Assembly (NCBI GenBank): GCA_905206805.1
Contig: CAJLIR010000034.1
Location: 1 to 5,787, forward strand
DNA: 5,787 nucleotides
Direction: 5' to 3'
Source: an uncultured Caryophanales bacterium
GTDB lineage: Bacteria > Bacillota_I > Bacilli_A > RF39 > UBA660
Positions 5,590-5,787 of the stretch are shown piece by piece; within the stretch, counting starts at the first letter, position 1, and each line of letters starts with the position of its first letter. Under the pieces are notes generated by a model. The model did no database searches. It saw only the letters and a list, made by a program, of their open reading frames with translations, and was not told where the DNA came from. Both the position numbers and the translations under genes were made by a program.

Positions 5590-5616
5590 TAGAATCAAAT
5601 AGAGAGGAGAATTAAA

Positions 5617-5787
5617 TTGACAATAAGCCAAAAAAATAGTATAATTAACAACAAGTTAAATTACAACTTAACAATAAGCCAAAAAAACAGTATAATTAAC
5701 AATAAGTTAAATTACAACTTAACAAATGATTATTTATTTAAATTAATATTTAGTAATGAGGAGTATTTAAAATATCTACTCCAAGTA
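5617..5787 (+). CDS. Rpn/PD-(D/E)XK nuclease (transposase-like) family protein, N-terminus only
   Basis: The frame is open from TTG 5617 to the right edge: 57 residues are visible and the 3' end is missing. AGAGGAG (5603-5609) lies 7 bases before TTG, and no ATG or GTG is available in frame nearby. Residues 36-57, TNDYLFKLIFSNEEYLKYLLQV, match the typical opening of the Rpn family of PD-(D/E)XK recombination-promoting nucleases or putative transposases (pattern TNDYxFKxIF). That family's members act on DNA and are often scattered and multi-copy in gut Bacillota. The catalytic residues lie beyond the window, so activity cannot be judged. Residues 2-35 are a 17-residue unit duplicated in tandem, which displaces the family motif from near the start to residue 36. 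The short visible match makes the family call probable, not certain. Confidence 0.72.
   Translation, partial: MTISQKNSIINNKLNYNLTISQKNSIINNKLNYNLTNDYLFKLIFSNEEYLKYLLQV
5620..5721 (+). repeat. Two tandem 51-bp direct repeats inside the Rpn-like gene
   Basis: Units 5620-5670 and 5671-5721 are identical at 49 of 51 positions. The differences, T5637/C5688 and C5652/T5703, are both synonymous Asn codon changes. Each unit encodes TISQKNSIINNKLNYNL, so the duplication is in frame. Each unit ends in a small inverted repeat: AAGTT (5653-5657) with AACTT (5665-5669), and TAAGTT (5703-5708) with AACTTA (5716-5721), each around a 7-base loop. Confidence 0.93.

Noticed and set aside
5453..5600. Tiny frames of 13-15 codons (starting at 5461 and in the region after the terminator)
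   Set aside because: They have no ribosome binding sites and fall across the terminator or promoter; they look like chance.
5620..5721. CRISPR-like or iteron array
   Set aside because: Only two abutting units without spacers, in frame inside a coding sequence, so an internal gene duplication explains it better.
1..5787. Mycoplasma-type code with TGA as Trp
   Set aside because: Every Trp in the recognised proteins is TGG and no gene needs TGA read-through. All visible stops are TAA or TAG, but five genes are too few to make the absence of TGA meaningful; spore genes also argue against Mollicutes.

Overview
The window comes from a strongly AT-rich, endospore-forming low-GC Gram-positive (Bacillota). 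Evidence: a cysteine-rich CotY/CotZ-type coat protein, a leaderless LysM protein of the kind found in spore coats, strong AGGAGG-type ribosome binding sites, two lipoproteins, two TTG starts and intrinsic terminators with A/T-rich stems. All tryptophans read here are TGG and no reading frame needs TGA as a sense codon, so the standard bacterial code fits. The genus cannot be fixed from the sequence; an uncultured gut-type member of Bacilli or Clostridia is a reasonable guess only.

Layout. (1) 1-649, minus strand: the 5' part of a four-helix membrane protein with a long Asn-rich tail, running off the left edge. It has its own extended -10 promoter. (2) 742-1226, minus strand: a CotZ/CotY-like spore coat gene with its own terminator. 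(3) 1365-1811, plus strand, divergent from the coat gene: a LysM-repeat protein. The divergent pair share an identical AAGGGGTGG ribosome binding site at identical spacing. (4) 1890-3359: a thioredoxin-like lipoprotein gene whose stop codon overlaps the ribosome binding site of a ClpB/ClpC-type AAA+ ATPase gene; the ATPase consists of a single D1-like module. (5) 3409-5452: a small two-HTH protein resembling the DNA-binding part of an IS transposase, then a 557-residue lipoprotein with a beta-propeller-like repeat region and a C-terminal C39-like cysteine peptidase domain. A perfect 12-bp inverted repeat lies across the junction of these two genes. (6) 5617-5787: the 5' end of an Rpn/PD-(D/E)XK-family nuclease or transposase-like gene, whose first 34 codons after the start are a 17-codon unit duplicated in tandem. 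It runs off the right edge.

How the genes may work together. The coat-type protein and the LysM protein are plausibly mother-cell sporulation genes. The thioredoxin lipoprotein and the AAA+ ATPase look co-transcribed and translationally adjacent, but one acts outside the membrane and the other in the cytoplasm, so a shared pathway is not evident. The HTH protein and the C39 lipoprotein are adjacent, with a possible attenuator between them. I see no CRISPR array, rRNA, tRNA, riboswitch or complete insertion sequence. No stretch over 300 bases lacks a gene. The items most worth a second look are the single-module AAA+ protein with an altered pore loop, the propeller-plus-C39 lipoprotein, and the nearly perfect in-frame duplication at the start of the Rpn-like gene.
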